A stretch of 63,364 nt of DNA, taken from assembly GCA_902801125.1 (NCBI GenBank), contig CADCGT010000007.1, forward strand, positions 1 through 63,364, given 5' to 3'. Source of the stretch: an uncultured Pseudomonadota bacterium. Lineage in GTDB: Bacteria > Pseudomonadota > Alphaproteobacteria > Rs-D84. Each line of letters opens with the position of its first letter. The stretch's first letter is position 1. Below, in pieces: positions 41,560 through 50,925 of this stretch. Both the position numbers and the translations under genes were made by a program. The notes under the pieces were generated by a model. It had not been told where the DNA came from. It worked only from the letters and a program-made list of their open reading frames with translations, and did no database searches.

Positions 41560-42259
41560 ATTCCCGCCAGGTGACGGTTTCAAACAGAGAATTTATTTCG
41601 CCCCGCAATTTTTCGTCATTGAAAAACGCGTTGCGCATCGCCGGCGTGGTGCCATGTTCAGTGTCTTCAAAATGTGGAATATATTTTTGCACCGCAAATT
41701 TTTTGAATCCGCGTGCCGACGCGTCCCGTGCGATTTTGCGCAAATCGTCCGGTGTGACAAAGCGCGGGTCACAGGTTGTGCGAACCTCGGCATCCTTGCC
41801 GGTTTGCGCCCACGTATCCAAACTTTTTATCATACGCTCGTATGCGATATTTACACCCGTCAATTTTTCGTAATTATCTTTTGTAGCCTTGTAATCAATG
41901 CCAACCCAATCAATTAAATCCGCAGCCGCGGCCAGGTTTTCCGGATAAAAACCGTTCGTATGCAGGCCGATTTTGAAACCCAATTCGCGCACGCGACGCA
42001 TATATTCAAAAAGCGCGGGGCCCTGCATTAACGCTTCGCCCCCGGAAAAGACAACCGCTTCGAGTTTGTCGACGCGTGTCTTTAACCAATCAAAAACTTT
42101 TTCGGGGTCATATTCCCCCGCCCCCACCGGTATCAGATGTGGGTTGGAACAATACGCACAACGAATTGGACAACCAACCAAAAACAGGACACACGCCAAT
42201 TTGCCCGGATAATCTATCGTTGTAAACGAAACCAACCCGCCAATCTGAATCGTATTCAT
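41558..42259 (-). CDS. nrdG: Anaerobic ribonucleotide reductase activating enzyme (radical SAM)
   Basis: 233 residues. Makes the glycyl radical on NrdD using SAM and a 4Fe-4S cluster. Cluster motif CPIRCAYC near residue 30 (CX3CX2C), GGEALMQGPALFEYMRRV (SAM-binding GGE), and IDWVGIDYKATKDNYEKLTG. This is the larger NrdG-like/anaerobic activase type. It is transcribed with nrdD and with the small glycyl-radical protein that lies between. Confidence 0.92.
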   Translation of the reverse strand: MNTIQIGGLVSFTTIDYPGKLACVLFLVGCPIRCAYCSNPHLIPVGAGEYDPEKVFDWLKTRVDKLEAVVFSGGEALMQGPALFEYMRRVRELGFKIGLHTNGFYPENLAAAADLIDWVGIDYKATKDNYEKLTGVNIAYERMIKSLDTWAQTGKDAEVRTTCDPRFVTPDDLRKIARDASARGFKKFAVQKYIPHFEDTEHGTTPAMRNAFFNDEKLRGEINSLFETVTWRE

Positions 42260-42263
42260 GTCT

Positions 42264-42449
42264 TTACGCGGCCTTTTTCAACAATTCGGTATGGCGCACA
42301 CCGGCGGTCAAACTGTTCGCTTCGGTAAAGGTTTTGCGTTCGCAAAATTCAGAATATTTGCCAATGTTAAAATTTTTCGTCGGGCGAATGAATCCCATAC
42401 TGCGCGAAAAAACTTCACATGGTGTTCTTTGTTGTTCGTTTGCAATCAT
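42264..42449 (-). CDS. Stand-alone glycyl radical domain of anaerobic RNR
   Basis: 61 residues behind GGAAAGGAGAG. CEVFSRSMGFIRPTKNFNIG, then KYSEFCERKTF, is the C-terminal radical loop of class III reductases (normally RVxGYxRPVxxWNxGKxxEF); the Gly of SMGF is the radical carrier. In most NrdD proteins this block is the last 50 residues of the large subunit; here the large protein stops just after its zinc site and this separate gene supplies the rest. nrdG follows 4 bases downstream. Confidence 0.8.
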   Translation of the reverse strand: MIANEQQRTPCEVFSRSMGFIRPTKNFNIGKYSEFCERKTFTEANSLTAGVRHTELLKKAA

Positions 42450-42496
42450 TATACTCTCCTTTCCTTTGTTTTGATTGTTGATTTATTGGTTTGTTT

Positions 42497-44539
42497 TTAT
42501 GCCTTGTTTGATACAGTGTCGGGTGTAATACCCAATTCTGCATCGCACTTTGGACAAAACTCGTGCCGGCCCGGCAAATACCCGTGCTTTGGACATATTG
42601 AAAATGTCGGGGTAAGTGTCATGTACGGAATCTTGTAGTTTTCAAATATCGTGCGAACGATTTTTTGTGCGGCTTCGCCAGATGACACCGGTTCGCCCAT
42701 ATACAGGTGCAACATCGTTCCGCCGGTGTATTTACGTTGCAATTCTTCCTGGTGTTCCAATGCGACAAACGGGTCGTCCGTAAAGTTCACCGGTAATTGC
42801 GTTGAATTTGTGTAATATGGTGCATCGTGCGTGCCGGCGGTAATAATATCCGGGAAATTTTTCACATCTGTTTTTGCGAAACGATACGAACAACCTTCGG
42901 CGGGCGTTGCCTCTAAATTATACAGGTTGCCGGTTTCTTCCTGGAAATTCGCCAATTTTTCGCGCATAAAGTCCATTAAATCCAAAACGAATTTTTTACC
43001 GAACGGCGTTGCAATATTTTCTTTGCCGTCTGTAAAGTTCAAAACCATTTCGTTTGCACCGTTCACACCAATGGTGGAAAAGTGATGATTCCAATTGCCC
43101 AAATAACGGCGTGTAAACGGATACAGACCATTTTCCATGTGTTTGGTTATAACGCGACGTTTGATTTCCAAAACTTCCCGTGCCATGTTCATCAAACGTT
43201 CCAATTCGCGATACAGGCCTTCACGGTCACCCTTGTGCCGATAGCCAAGGCGCGCCAAATTCATTGTCACAACGCCGATGGAACCGGTCTTTTCCGCCGA
43301 ACCAAACAGCCCCCCGCCACGCTTTAACAATTCGCGCACATCAAGGCGCAAGCGACAGCACATCGAACGGACATCCGTCGGATTCAAATCGGAATTCAAG
43401 AAATTCTGGAAATTCGGAATTCCGTATTTTGCCGCCAAATCAAACAATGGTTTTACATTTGGATGTTCCCACGGAAAATCGTCTGTGATGTTGTATGTCG
43501 GAATTGGGAAAGTGAACGGACGGCCATGCGCGTCACCTTCGGTCATAACCTCGATAAACGCCTTGTTTATCATATCCATTTCGTTTTGCAAATCGCCATA
43601 GGTAAAATCAACCTGTTTTTTGCCGACGAATGGACGTTGGGCGCGTAAATCTTTTGGACACGTCCAATCAAAAGTAAAATTGATAAATGGTGTCTGGGTT
43701 CCCCAACGGCACGGCACCGCGCAATTAAACACCAATGTCTGCATCGCATTTTTTACATCGGCATAGGACATATTATCAATGCGCACATACGGTGCCAAAT
43801 AAGTGTCCACGGAAGAAAACGCCTGGGCCCCGGCAAATTCGTTCTGTAACGTGCCAAGGAAATTCACCATGTGGGAAATCGCCGTTGCCATATGTTTTGC
43901 CGGTTCGCATTGCAGGTAACCCGGAACACCATTAAAACCTTCGTATAATAATTCACGCAAAGACCAACCTGCGCAATAACCCGTCAACCACCCAAGGTCG
44001 TGAATATGAATCGCCGCACTGCGATGTGCATCGGCAATCTCGGTGGGGAACATGTTCAGCCAATATTCCGCCGTGACGCGTTCACTGGTCCGCAGAATCA
44101 AACCACCAATAGAATAACCAATATTCGCATTTTCTTTGATACGCCAATTTGAACCACCAACATAACTTTCGATAACATCAACCGCATCAATATTGGCATT
44201 GCGAATTTCAGAATGTTTTTGACGATATATAATATATGCCTCGGCCGTTTTATAGGCGTGGGCATCCATCAATTTACGAATTACGGTATCTTGGATTTCT
44301 TCAACCGACGGGGTGCGTCCCATAAAATTATTGTCCAAATCACCAAGAACATCATTAGTAATTTGGGCAACCCGTTCATCAGATAATTCATTTGTAGCGG
44401 TGGCCGCCTTTTTAATTGCGTCAAAGATTTTTTTCGCTTCAAACGCAACAGTTTCGCCAGAGCGTTTTTTTACACTCATAATATTGCAAATAAATGTCGG
44501 CGCGATTTGCATTTCAATATCTTTATTCGTGTCAGACAT
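42497..44539 (-). CDS. nrdD: Anaerobic ribonucleoside-triphosphate reductase large subunit, lacking the radical loop
   Basis: 680 residues. Reduces NTPs to dNTPs without oxygen. An N-terminal ATP-cone (VKKRSGETVAFEAKKIFDAI ... RVAQITNDVL) for allosteric control, the ten-stranded barrel core with NCAVPCRWGTQTPFINFTFD, GVVTMNLARLGYRHKGDREG, and the C-terminal zinc site CPKHGYLPGRHEFCPKC. It ends GITPDTVSNKA with no glycyl-radical loop; that is encoded by 42264-42449. GGAGTAGG precedes the ATG. Tandem NrdR boxes and a promoter lie upstream. Confidence 0.93.
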   Translation of the reverse strand: MSDTNKDIEMQIAPTFICNIMSVKKRSGETVAFEAKKIFDAIKKAATATNELSDERVAQITNDVLGDLDNNFMGRTPSVEEIQDTVIRKLMDAHAYKTAEAYIIYRQKHSEIRNANIDAVDVIESYVGGSNWRIKENANIGYSIGGLILRTSERVTAEYWLNMFPTEIADAHRSAAIHIHDLGWLTGYCAGWSLRELLYEGFNGVPGYLQCEPAKHMATAISHMVNFLGTLQNEFAGAQAFSSVDTYLAPYVRIDNMSYADVKNAMQTLVFNCAVPCRWGTQTPFINFTFDWTCPKDLRAQRPFVGKKQVDFTYGDLQNEMDMINKAFIEVMTEGDAHGRPFTFPIPTYNITDDFPWEHPNVKPLFDLAAKYGIPNFQNFLNSDLNPTDVRSMCCRLRLDVRELLKRGGGLFGSAEKTGSIGVVTMNLARLGYRHKGDREGLYRELERLMNMAREVLEIKRRVITKHMENGLYPFTRRYLGNWNHHFSTIGVNGANEMVLNFTDGKENIATPFGKKFVLDLMDFMREKLANFQEETGNLYNLEATPAEGCSYRFAKTDVKNFPDIITAGTHDAPYYTNSTQLPVNFTDDPFVALEHQEELQRKYTGGTMLHLYMGEPVSSGEAAQKIVRTIFENYKIPYMTLTPTFSICPKHGYLPGRHEFCPKCDAELGITPDTVSNKA

Positions 44540-44563
44540 AACCTACTCCAATTTTTGTCAAAA

Positions 44564-44579
44564 ACACAATATATTGTGT
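44564..44579. promoter_or_regulatory. NrdR box 1
   Basis: ACACAATATATTGTGT is a perfect match to the NrdR consensus, 25 bases upstream of nrdD. Confidence 0.85.
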
Positions 44580-44596
44580 TCGTTTTGTTATTTCCT

Positions 44597-44612
44597 AAAC
44601 AATATATAGTTT
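44597..44612. promoter_or_regulatory. NrdR box 2
   Basis: AAACAATATATAGTTT, centre 33 bases from box 1 (three helical turns), the usual tandem spacing for NrdR. It overlaps the -10 of the nrdD promoter. Confidence 0.8.
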
Positions 44613-44629
44613 TTATCATTTTCATACAA
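44601..44629 (-). promoter_or_regulatory. nrdD promoter
   Basis: On the minus strand TTGTAT (44629-44624), 17-base spacer, TATATT (44606-44601). The -10 is inside NrdR box 2, so NrdR binding would block RNA polymerase. Confidence 0.7.
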
Positions 44630-45026
44630 TACATAAAAATGTAATTTTTTTTATTTTTTTACTGGACATTTGAAAATGGCGGTTATCTGGGGCATCCAGG
44701 ACTTTGGTCTTGACGCATTTCGGGCACCAAAACATATTTTGTGTCAAACAATTATAAAAAATGCGTCAAAAAGCGATTCGAAAAAGCACAAAAACACAAG
44801 ATATAGTCAAAAATATTTCAAAAACCACCAACATATTGATAAAAACGCAAAAAATCCGCTGAATCTGGTATGTTGCGCGCACAAACCGATTCTTGTAACA
44901 GAATCGGCGCGGCAAAAACGCGCCCCAGAATCGAATCGTATGTATGGCACTTTTATGTTGTTTTTCCTTGGTATTTTGGGGTATAATGAAAATAATCCTA
45001 GAACAAAAGAACCCCAGGGGCGACCG
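44613..45026. other. Upstream region between nrdD and acyl-CoA ligase
   Basis: About 410 bases without a gene. Plus-strand reading stays open here but the codon pattern is poor and there is no ribosome site. It holds the -35 of the nrdD promoter, a hairpin CCGATTC/GAATCGG at 44888-44909, and a candidate promoter for the ligase (TTGTTT 44958, TATAAT 44982, 18-base spacer). Confidence 0.5.
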
Positions 45027-46622
45027 ATGAAAATACAAGACCTTGCAAATGTGTACGATATGTTGGTACGGGCGTGCACAGAAAATAAAAATCGAATCTT
45101 TTTTGTGCGACAAAATGAAACCTATGCGGATTTGTTGCGTGCGGTTAAACGCCGCGCGGTTGTGTTGGCAAAAAAATTCAAGATTCGTGCCGGCGACACG
45201 GTGGCGTTGCTGTCGGGGAATACGCCGGAATTTATTAAATCTTATTTTGCCATTATTTCCCAGGGCGCACGCGTTCTGATGCTGGACACCGGGTTGGCGC
45301 AAAGCGAACATATAAATATGATGGCGCGCACAAATTGCAAACTGGCCTTGGCCCAGAAATCTTACTTTATAGATAACGGCCCGGAAATGTTTGATATAGA
45401 ATCGGTGGACGATGCAGACGAATCAGAATTTGTCGCCGCAAAATGCACCCGCGACGATTTGGCAATGGTGTCGTTCACATCGGGTTCAACGGGAAATCCA
45501 AAAATAGTTGGTATAACACACAATAACCTGTTGGCGTTGGCGCATGGCGCGCAATTCTATCGCGCGGTTATACACCCAAATGATATTTTCTATGGTTTTT
45601 TGCCACTGTATCATATATATGGTGTGGTTATAAATATTATTGCACCATTGGTCTTGGACGGGCGCGTGTTATTACAACCGATATTAAACCCACGCGAATT
45701 TATGCGCGATTTTCAACAATACCACCCAGAGGTTATACCGGCCGTTCCGCGCATTTGGGAAACATTCTATAAAAAGATTACCCAGACCGCGCGTGAAAAA
45801 CATGTTTATACATTGATGCGAATTGTGGTATCAATGCGACGCGTGTTGCGTGCGATTGGATTGGGGGCGATTGTGCGGCGCGTGACAAAACCGGTGCACG
45901 ATATATTTGGCGGAAATACACGCGTGTTGGTGTCTGCGGGTGCAACACTTAAACCATCGATTCGCAAATTTTATGAAAGCATGGGCTTTGTTGTGGGCGA
46001 TTGCTATGGTTTGACCGAAACGACGGGGCCGGCGAATTTTAATTTTGCGTTTAAATTGCCGGATGGTTCTATGCACTATGCCGGGCCGTTGGACGGAAAC
46101 GAAATAAAGATTCATGAACCCGACAAACACGGCATTGGTGAAATTTGGATGCGTGGCGAAATGGTTATGCCAAAATACATTGACAATGATGCCGCGAACG
46201 CAGACGCGTTTGAAGACGGATGGTATAAAACCGGCGATATTGGCGTGATAGATTCGCGCGGACGATTGACCGTCAAAGGACGCAAAAAACAGGTTATCGT
46301 CCTGGACAGTGGTAAAAATGTTTACCCCGATGAATTGGAAGACCTTTATATGCAAAACGATGAAATATTGGCGGCGGCGGTGTTTGAATACACCATAAAC
46401 GGCAAAATCGTTCCGTTTGCCGTGTTCCAGGTCGCCCCCGGAACCACAATGTCGCATGTTGCCATGTTGGTCAAGGCATCTAACCTTAAAATCGCACCGT
46501 ATAAATGGGTGAATAATTTTGCAATAACTGAAAACGAATTACCCCAAACATCGGCAAAAAAAATAAAGCACTTTATGGTGCGCGAAATGCTGAATGCCGG
46601 CAAATTCGAAGTGCATAAATAG
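45027..46622 (+). CDS. AMP-binding acyl-CoA synthetase (ligase)
   Basis: 531 residues from MKIQDLANVYDMLVRACTEN, with AGGGGCG before the ATG; the upstream open frame is not part of the family. Adenylate-forming enzyme: A3 loop VSFTSGSTGNPKIVGIT, A5 YGLTETTGP, A7/A8 YKTGDIGVIDSRGRLTVKGR and C-terminal catalytic Lys in QTSAKKIKHFM. Probably activates a fatty or aromatic acid to its CoA thioester; the substrate is unclear. It is a single-gene unit followed by an intergenic repeat. Confidence 0.88.
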   Translation: MKIQDLANVYDMLVRACTENKNRIFFVRQNETYADLLRAVKRRAVVLAKKFKIRAGDTVALLSGNTPEFIKSYFAIISQGARVLMLDTGLAQSEHINMMARTNCKLALAQKSYFIDNGPEMFDIESVDDADESEFVAAKCTRDDLAMVSFTSGSTGNPKIVGITHNNLLALAHGAQFYRAVIHPNDIFYGFLPLYHIYGVVINIIAPLVLDGRVLLQPILNPREFMRDFQQYHPEVIPAVPRIWETFYKKITQTAREKHVYTLMRIVVSMRRVLRAIGLGAIVRRVTKPVHDIFGGNTRVLVSAGATLKPSIRKFYESMGFVVGDCYGLTETTGPANFNFAFKLPDGSMHYAGPLDGNEIKIHEPDKHGIGEIWMRGEMVMPKYIDNDAANADAFEDGWYKTGDIGVIDSRGRLTVKGRKKQVIVLDSGKNVYPDELEDLYMQNDEILAAAVFEYTINGKIVPFAVFQVAPGTTMSHVAMLVKASNLKIAPYKWVNNFAITENELPQTSAKKIKHFMVREMLNAGKFEVHK

Positions 46623-46668
46623 TGGTTAGTGTTAGTGGTTAGTAAAACCCGCGGAATTCCGCGGGTTT
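46621..46668. repeat. GTTAGTG-type repeat (copy B) with perfect palindrome
   Basis: TAGTGGTTAGTGTTAGTGG right at the ligase stop, followed by the palindrome AAACCCGCGGAATTCCGCGG then GTTT (46645-46668), a possible terminator for both flanking genes. Confidence 0.75.
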
Positions 46669-46687
46669 ATATTTCTATAACGATACA

Positions 46688-47929
46688 CTAGTTATTACAA
46701 ACGGCGGTATAGGGATACACACTTTTCGATGTGTCTATGGTGCCGGTGCCACAATCAAGGCAATTGAACTTTCGATTCTGGGAATGTGCCGAATCAAATG
46801 TGACATCCGACGCGGACACACCCGGAACATTTGCCAAATATGCACGGTCGGGAAAACCGAAATAGAACGCACGTGATGCCCCGGCGCATTCCGATGCACG
46901 CCCCGGATAGCACGCCGGCAACGCCAATTTATTTATATCGGGTACACAGACCGCCTCGCACGTTTCTTCATCTATGACCATTTTTTCACAATCGGTGCAT
47001 GATGTTGACGCCAATCGCAATGTCGCCCCACCACGCCCGCGAATCGCACGCGAATTTGCACCGGCGCATTTTGACGCGGGTTTTATTTTATTTGGGTCTT
47101 CGACACATTCCCATTCAAGTGTTTCGTAATTAAGGCGCGCCAACATATTATTTGGACATGTGCGTTCACCAAACGGATTTACACATTCCCAAACACTGTC
47201 CACAATGACGGCGGTTTGTGCGCCCCCACACAAAGGCTTGCGCGTTTCGTCCGGCACACATTCCAAAAGCGAAGAATCCCAAATCATGTCGCCACCACAA
47301 CTGTTTTTCAAATTGTATCCGATACATTGCCAACGCCCGAAACGATATGTTTTTGTTGTTCCGACGGGACATGTGACATCACTTGTGACCGCACCGGTAA
47401 ACACGCGATTTGGGTCCGGCGAATCATAGTGCGTCATATAAACCAATTGCCCGTCTTGAAGTTCTAATTTTTTCTGAATCGCCGCCGGCACGCCACGTTT
47501 TGATGTCGTTCCGCCCGCCAAAACTACACCTTCTTGAAAGATTCCAAGTGTGCCACTTGTTGAAAAATTCTTTTCCAATATTTCCATCATCTCGTTATAA
47601 TCAGATGTATGTAATGGCGCGGTCGTTGTTATAATAAAACTGAATTGCGGGCGTTTTGTTCCCGACGCGTCACATGCGGTCACATTCTGGCGCGAATCCA
47701 TACAAACAAATTCTGTTTTAATGCCGTTTTGTTCAATACACACATCGTTAAATGTTGTGCCGGCGATTTGGGCGTTATGAACCGCGATGGCACATTCGGC
47801 AATTGACCGCAAATCGGATACAGAAATCGCATATTCGGTTTCTTGTTCGGGAATACGCGCAGACGGGGCAAAAAACATATAGTATCCCGCCATAAAAACC
47901 GATATCAACATTACCAGAAAAATATTCAT
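46688..47929 (-). CDS. Cys-rich exported protein, membrane-anchored
   Basis: 413 residues after AAGGGGGAAAG. N-terminal hydrophobic helix (NIFLVMLISVFMAGYYMFFA) is uncleaved-anchor-like. The following part to about 160 has SVSDLRSIAECAIAVHNAQI, reminiscent of pilin-like PilV proteins. The C-terminal 250 residues hold more than 20 Cys in short repeated units (CAGANSRAIRGRG, TCPNNMLARLNYETLEWEC, CDASGTKR), suggesting disulfide-rich modules outside the cytoplasm. Family not recognised; a minor pilin or surface protein is possible. Confidence 0.6.
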   Translation of the reverse strand: MNIFLVMLISVFMAGYYMFFAPSARIPEQETEYAISVSDLRSIAECAIAVHNAQIAGTTFNDVCIEQNGIKTEFVCMDSRQNVTACDASGTKRPQFSFIITTTAPLHTSDYNEMMEILEKNFSTSGTLGIFQEGVVLAGGTTSKRGVPAAIQKKLELQDGQLVYMTHYDSPDPNRVFTGAVTSDVTCPVGTTKTYRFGRWQCIGYNLKNSCGGDMIWDSSLLECVPDETRKPLCGGAQTAVIVDSVWECVNPFGERTCPNNMLARLNYETLEWECVEDPNKIKPASKCAGANSRAIRGRGGATLRLASTSCTDCEKMVIDEETCEAVCVPDINKLALPACYPGRASECAGASRAFYFGFPDRAYLANVPGVSASDVTFDSAHSQNRKFNCLDCGTGTIDTSKSVYPYTAVCNN

Positions 47930-48009
47930 CTTTCCCCCTTGCGATTTAATAAAAGTCTAGGTATTATATGGGTAAATTTCAACAAGAAATTTTTAAATGG
48001 ATGATAAAT

Positions 48010-48474
48010 ATGAAAAAAATTCTGATGTTTTTGGTTTTATGCGGTTGTGGGTTTCGGCCAATGTTTGCCGATAACGATACCAATATATATGTTCCGGTAA
48101 TACGCGGTATAAATGGCATAGAATTACGCAATGCGTTGAATGCAAAATTCGGCGGTGTGCATGACCAAGGCGCACCATATACACTGCGCGTGACATTGGA
48201 TAACCCAATTACAAAGTACAAGGCATTGGAACCAACCGGCGACGCCACATGGCAAGAAATACGTTTGACCGCAAATTATACACTTGAAAAAAATGGCGAA
48301 AAAATCGCCAGTGGGGTCGAGGTTGCATCGGAATCATACACTTTTGTGCGATACTTGGTTGCGGCAAACGCGTCATATAATAATGCGGTTGCAAATACCA
48401 TTACAGTGTTGGCCGATAAAATCGGAACACGCGCCATCGCCCAGGTTTCAGAACACGAACGCGAAACAAAATGA
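48010..48474 (+). CDS. lptE: LPS assembly lipoprotein LptE
   Basis: 154 residues from MKKILMFLVLCGCGFRPMFA. Lipobox VLCGC followed by GFRPMF, as in many LptE proteins (CGFxPLY). It plugs LptD and helps insert LPS into the outer membrane. WQEIRLTANYTLEKNGEKIA, and SYTFVRYLVAANASYNNAVA, match the family fold. Overlaps holA by 4 bases, the common lptE-holA arrangement. Starts at ATG 48010 after GGATGATAA. Confidence 0.85.
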   Translation: MKKILMFLVLCGCGFRPMFADNDTNIYVPVIRGINGIELRNALNAKFGGVHDQGAPYTLRVTLDNPITKYKALEPTGDATWQEIRLTANYTLEKNGEKIASGVEVASESYTFVRYLVAANASYNNAVANTITVLADKIGTRAIAQVSEHERETK

Positions 48475-49460
48475 AATGGAAAGAATCTGATTTTAATAAA
48501 AATTTGAACTCGGTTCGTGCGGTCTTGATTTATGGGCCGGATGCGGGGTTGGTTGATGAATTGTGCGACAGGTCGGTCGAGGTTTTATCCATTGAAAAAG
48601 ATAATATTTTCGCACTGGATTCCGGCGAATTGCGCGACAAACAAGACGCACTTTTTGCCGAAGCCTGCACCCCGTCTATGTTCGGCGGGCGTAAAATGGT
48701 TATAATTTCAAATGCCGGTGATTCTGATGCCAAGATTATAACCGAATTGGTTGAACATCCATCCCTTGACGCGATGGTTGTTATAACCGCCGGCGATTTG
48801 CGGTTCGGGGGTGCGTTGCGCAATATGTTCGAAGGCGAAAAAAATATCGCCGCCGTTGCATGCTATACCGACGACGCAAAAACATTGGAAACACTGATTC
48901 GAAACGAATTGTTTAACAATGCCGGCATCAAACAGATTTCGCCCGACGCAATGACGTATATGTTAAATCACCTTGGTGGGGACCGCGGTATCACGCGCAG
49001 TTTTCTTGAAAAAATCGCACTTTATGTTGATGACAAAAAAGTGGTTGATTTTGACGATGTGGAAAAATGCCTGCCGGATACGGGGGCGGCGAACACCGAT
49101 GATTTTTTGTATTCTTTGACGGCGGGACATATTCAGGCAACGATGCTTGCCCTGGACCGGTTGCTTTATGACAACGCGGAACCAAATATGTTGGTGCGTA
49201 TGTTGGACCGTCATTTCAAAACATTACTTACCGCCGTGGTTGATGGGCAATTACCGCGTTTGTTTTGGAAGGTTGCCGATAAATTCAATGTCGCGGTCAA
49301 AATTTGGTCGGCCACCGATATTGCGGCGGTATTGACGCGCCTTAATGAATTAGAATTACAAATGCGAACAACCGGTATGCCGGCGGAAATATTGCTGCGG
49401 GATTTCGCATTAAAATTGGTATTAAAAACATATAAAATGTCTGTTAAACGGAGGAATTAA
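48471..49460 (+). CDS. holA: DNA polymerase III subunit delta
   Basis: 329 residues. Clamp-loader subunit that opens the beta clamp. Begins MKWKESDFNKNLNSVRAVLI, then YGPDAGLVDELCDRSVEVL (usually YGPDxGLxxE), and has FGGRKMVIISNAGDSDAKII, LNHLGGDRGITRSFLEKIAL. Overlaps lptE and lies 1 base before map. Confidence 0.9.
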   Translation: MKWKESDFNKNLNSVRAVLIYGPDAGLVDELCDRSVEVLSIEKDNIFALDSGELRDKQDALFAEACTPSMFGGRKMVIISNAGDSDAKIITELVEHPSLDAMVVITAGDLRFGGALRNMFEGEKNIAAVACYTDDAKTLETLIRNELFNNAGIKQISPDAMTYMLNHLGGDRGITRSFLEKIALYVDDKKVVDFDDVEKCLPDTGAANTDDFLYSLTAGHIQATMLALDRLLYDNAEPNMLVRMLDRHFKTLLTAVVDGQLPRLFWKVADKFNVAVKIWSATDIAAVLTRLNELELQMRTTGMPAEILLRDFALKLVLKTYKMSVKRRN

Positions 49461-49461
49461 A

Positions 49462-50229
49462 ATGTTGGCATCTGTGTACGCACCCAAAGATTTCAAACGC
49501 CTGCGCGTGGTTGGCGATTTGGTTGCGCGTTGTTTTGATTATATTACGCCATATATCAAGGCGGGAATCTCGACCGGTGAAATTGACCGTTTGGTTGCGG
49601 AATTTTTGCGCGCGAATGGGGCGCGTTCTTCGGATTTGGGGTATATGGGTTATCCGAAAAGCATTTGCACATCGGTCAATGATGTTATCGTTCACGGTAT
49701 CCCAAGTGATGACGTAATATTAAAAGATGGCGATATTGTAAATGTTGACCTTACCGCGGAATACAAGGGATTTCATGGTGATTCTTCGCGCATGTTTATG
49801 ATTGGCAATGTCGCGCCACGCGCACGCGAATTGGTGCAAACATGTCAAGACGCCCTTAACGCGGCGATTGCGGTTTGCGCACCCGGTGTGCCATTGTCCG
49901 AAATTGGTAAAACAATAGAGGCAGTTGTTAAACCACACGGTTTTTCAATATCACGTGATTTTGTTGGACACGGTATTGGCAAGGTTATGCATGATGACCC
50001 ACAAATATTTCATTTCTATGATAAAATGTGGGACAAGGTAAAAATGGTTCCCGGTTTGGTTTTCACAATCGAACCAATGATAAATACCGGCCGCCCAGAT
50101 TGTAAAATCGATGCCGACGGTTGGACCGCACGCACGGTTGACGGTGGGTGGTCGGCCCAATGGGAACACACATTGGGAATAACCGAAGACGGTGTCACAA
50201 TATTCACAGAAAAAATGATTCAAGAATAA
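49462..50229 (+). CDS. map: Methionine aminopeptidase type I
   Basis: 255 residues behind GGAGG. Removes N-terminal Met from nascent proteins. The metal ligands are in VNVDLTAEYKGFHGDSSRMF (two Asp), FVGHGIGKVMHDDPQI (His), FTIEPMIN (Glu) and WEHTLGITEDG (Glu). Full length for bacterial type Ia. Confidence 0.96.
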   Translation: MLASVYAPKDFKRLRVVGDLVARCFDYITPYIKAGISTGEIDRLVAEFLRANGARSSDLGYMGYPKSICTSVNDVIVHGIPSDDVILKDGDIVNVDLTAEYKGFHGDSSRMFMIGNVAPRARELVQTCQDALNAAIAVCAPGVPLSEIGKTIEAVVKPHGFSISRDFVGHGIGKVMHDDPQIFHFYDKMWDKVKMVPGLVFTIEPMINTGRPDCKIDADGWTARTVDGGWSAQWEHTLGITEDGVTIFTEKMIQE

Positions 50230-50230
50230 A

Positions 50231-50923
50231 ATGTCGGACGAATCAAACGATTTATCTTTGCGTAGTGGTCACCGTGAAAGGTTGCGCCAAAATTTTCTTG
50301 ATGGAAATTTGGCAAAGTATGAAACACTGGAATTACTGTTGACCTATGCGATTCCACGACGCGATGTTCGGCCCTTGGCACGGATGCTGTATAAAAAATT
50401 CGGTGGGATGTTTCCGATATTATCTGCGTCGATTGACGATTTGTGTTCGGTTCGGGGCATGGGGCGCAATGCGGCAATTTTTATCAAGGTCGTTCAAAAA
50501 ATCTTGTTAGACGGATACGAATCAAAAATGGCCGAACAAAGGATTTTTCAAGACCGCGAACAATTTAATAATTTTTGCAGATTGGAATTGGGCGGAAAAC
50601 CGGTCGAAGAATTACATGTGATTTATATGGACGAAGAAGGCCGTTTAATCGAAGACCAATTACACAGTGTCGGTTCATATAACACGTCGTCTGTATTTGA
50701 TACAGAAATTGTAAAACACGCAATCGCATTAAACGCACGGTCGGTCGCATTGGTTCATAATCATCCGCGTCCAAATTCGTCTTTTTCAAACCAAGATATT
50801 GCGGTGACACGCAAATTGGAATCGCAACTTGCCGCGCTTGGCATTCAACTTTACGACCACTTTGTGGTATCGGGTGGTATTGTGTATTCGTTAAAGGAAT
50901 TACCGCAATTGCAATCACAATAA
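50231..50923 (+). CDS. radC: RadC family JAB/MPN domain protein
   Basis: 230 residues, starting 1 base after map. N-terminal helix-hairpin-helix region (IDDLCSVRGMGRNAAIFIKV) and a C-terminal JAB1/MPN metalloprotease-like domain with VALVHNHPRPNSSFSNQD (HxH and S...D ligands) and EELHVIYMDEEGRLIEDQ. Biochemical role of RadC is unsettled despite its name. The operon lptE-holA-map-radC is complete. Confidence 0.9.
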   Translation: MSDESNDLSLRSGHRERLRQNFLDGNLAKYETLELLLTYAIPRRDVRPLARMLYKKFGGMFPILSASIDDLCSVRGMGRNAAIFIKVVQKILLDGYESKMAEQRIFQDREQFNNFCRLELGGKPVEELHVIYMDEEGRLIEDQLHSVGSYNTSSVFDTEIVKHAIALNARSVALVHNHPRPNSSFSNQDIAVTRKLESQLAALGIQLYDHFVVSGGIVYSLKELPQLQSQ

Positions 50924-50925
50924 AA

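Noticed and set aside
44670..45026. N-terminal extension of the acyl-CoA ligase by 119 residues
   Set aside because: Sequence is not like the family, and a good ribosome site precedes ATG 45027.
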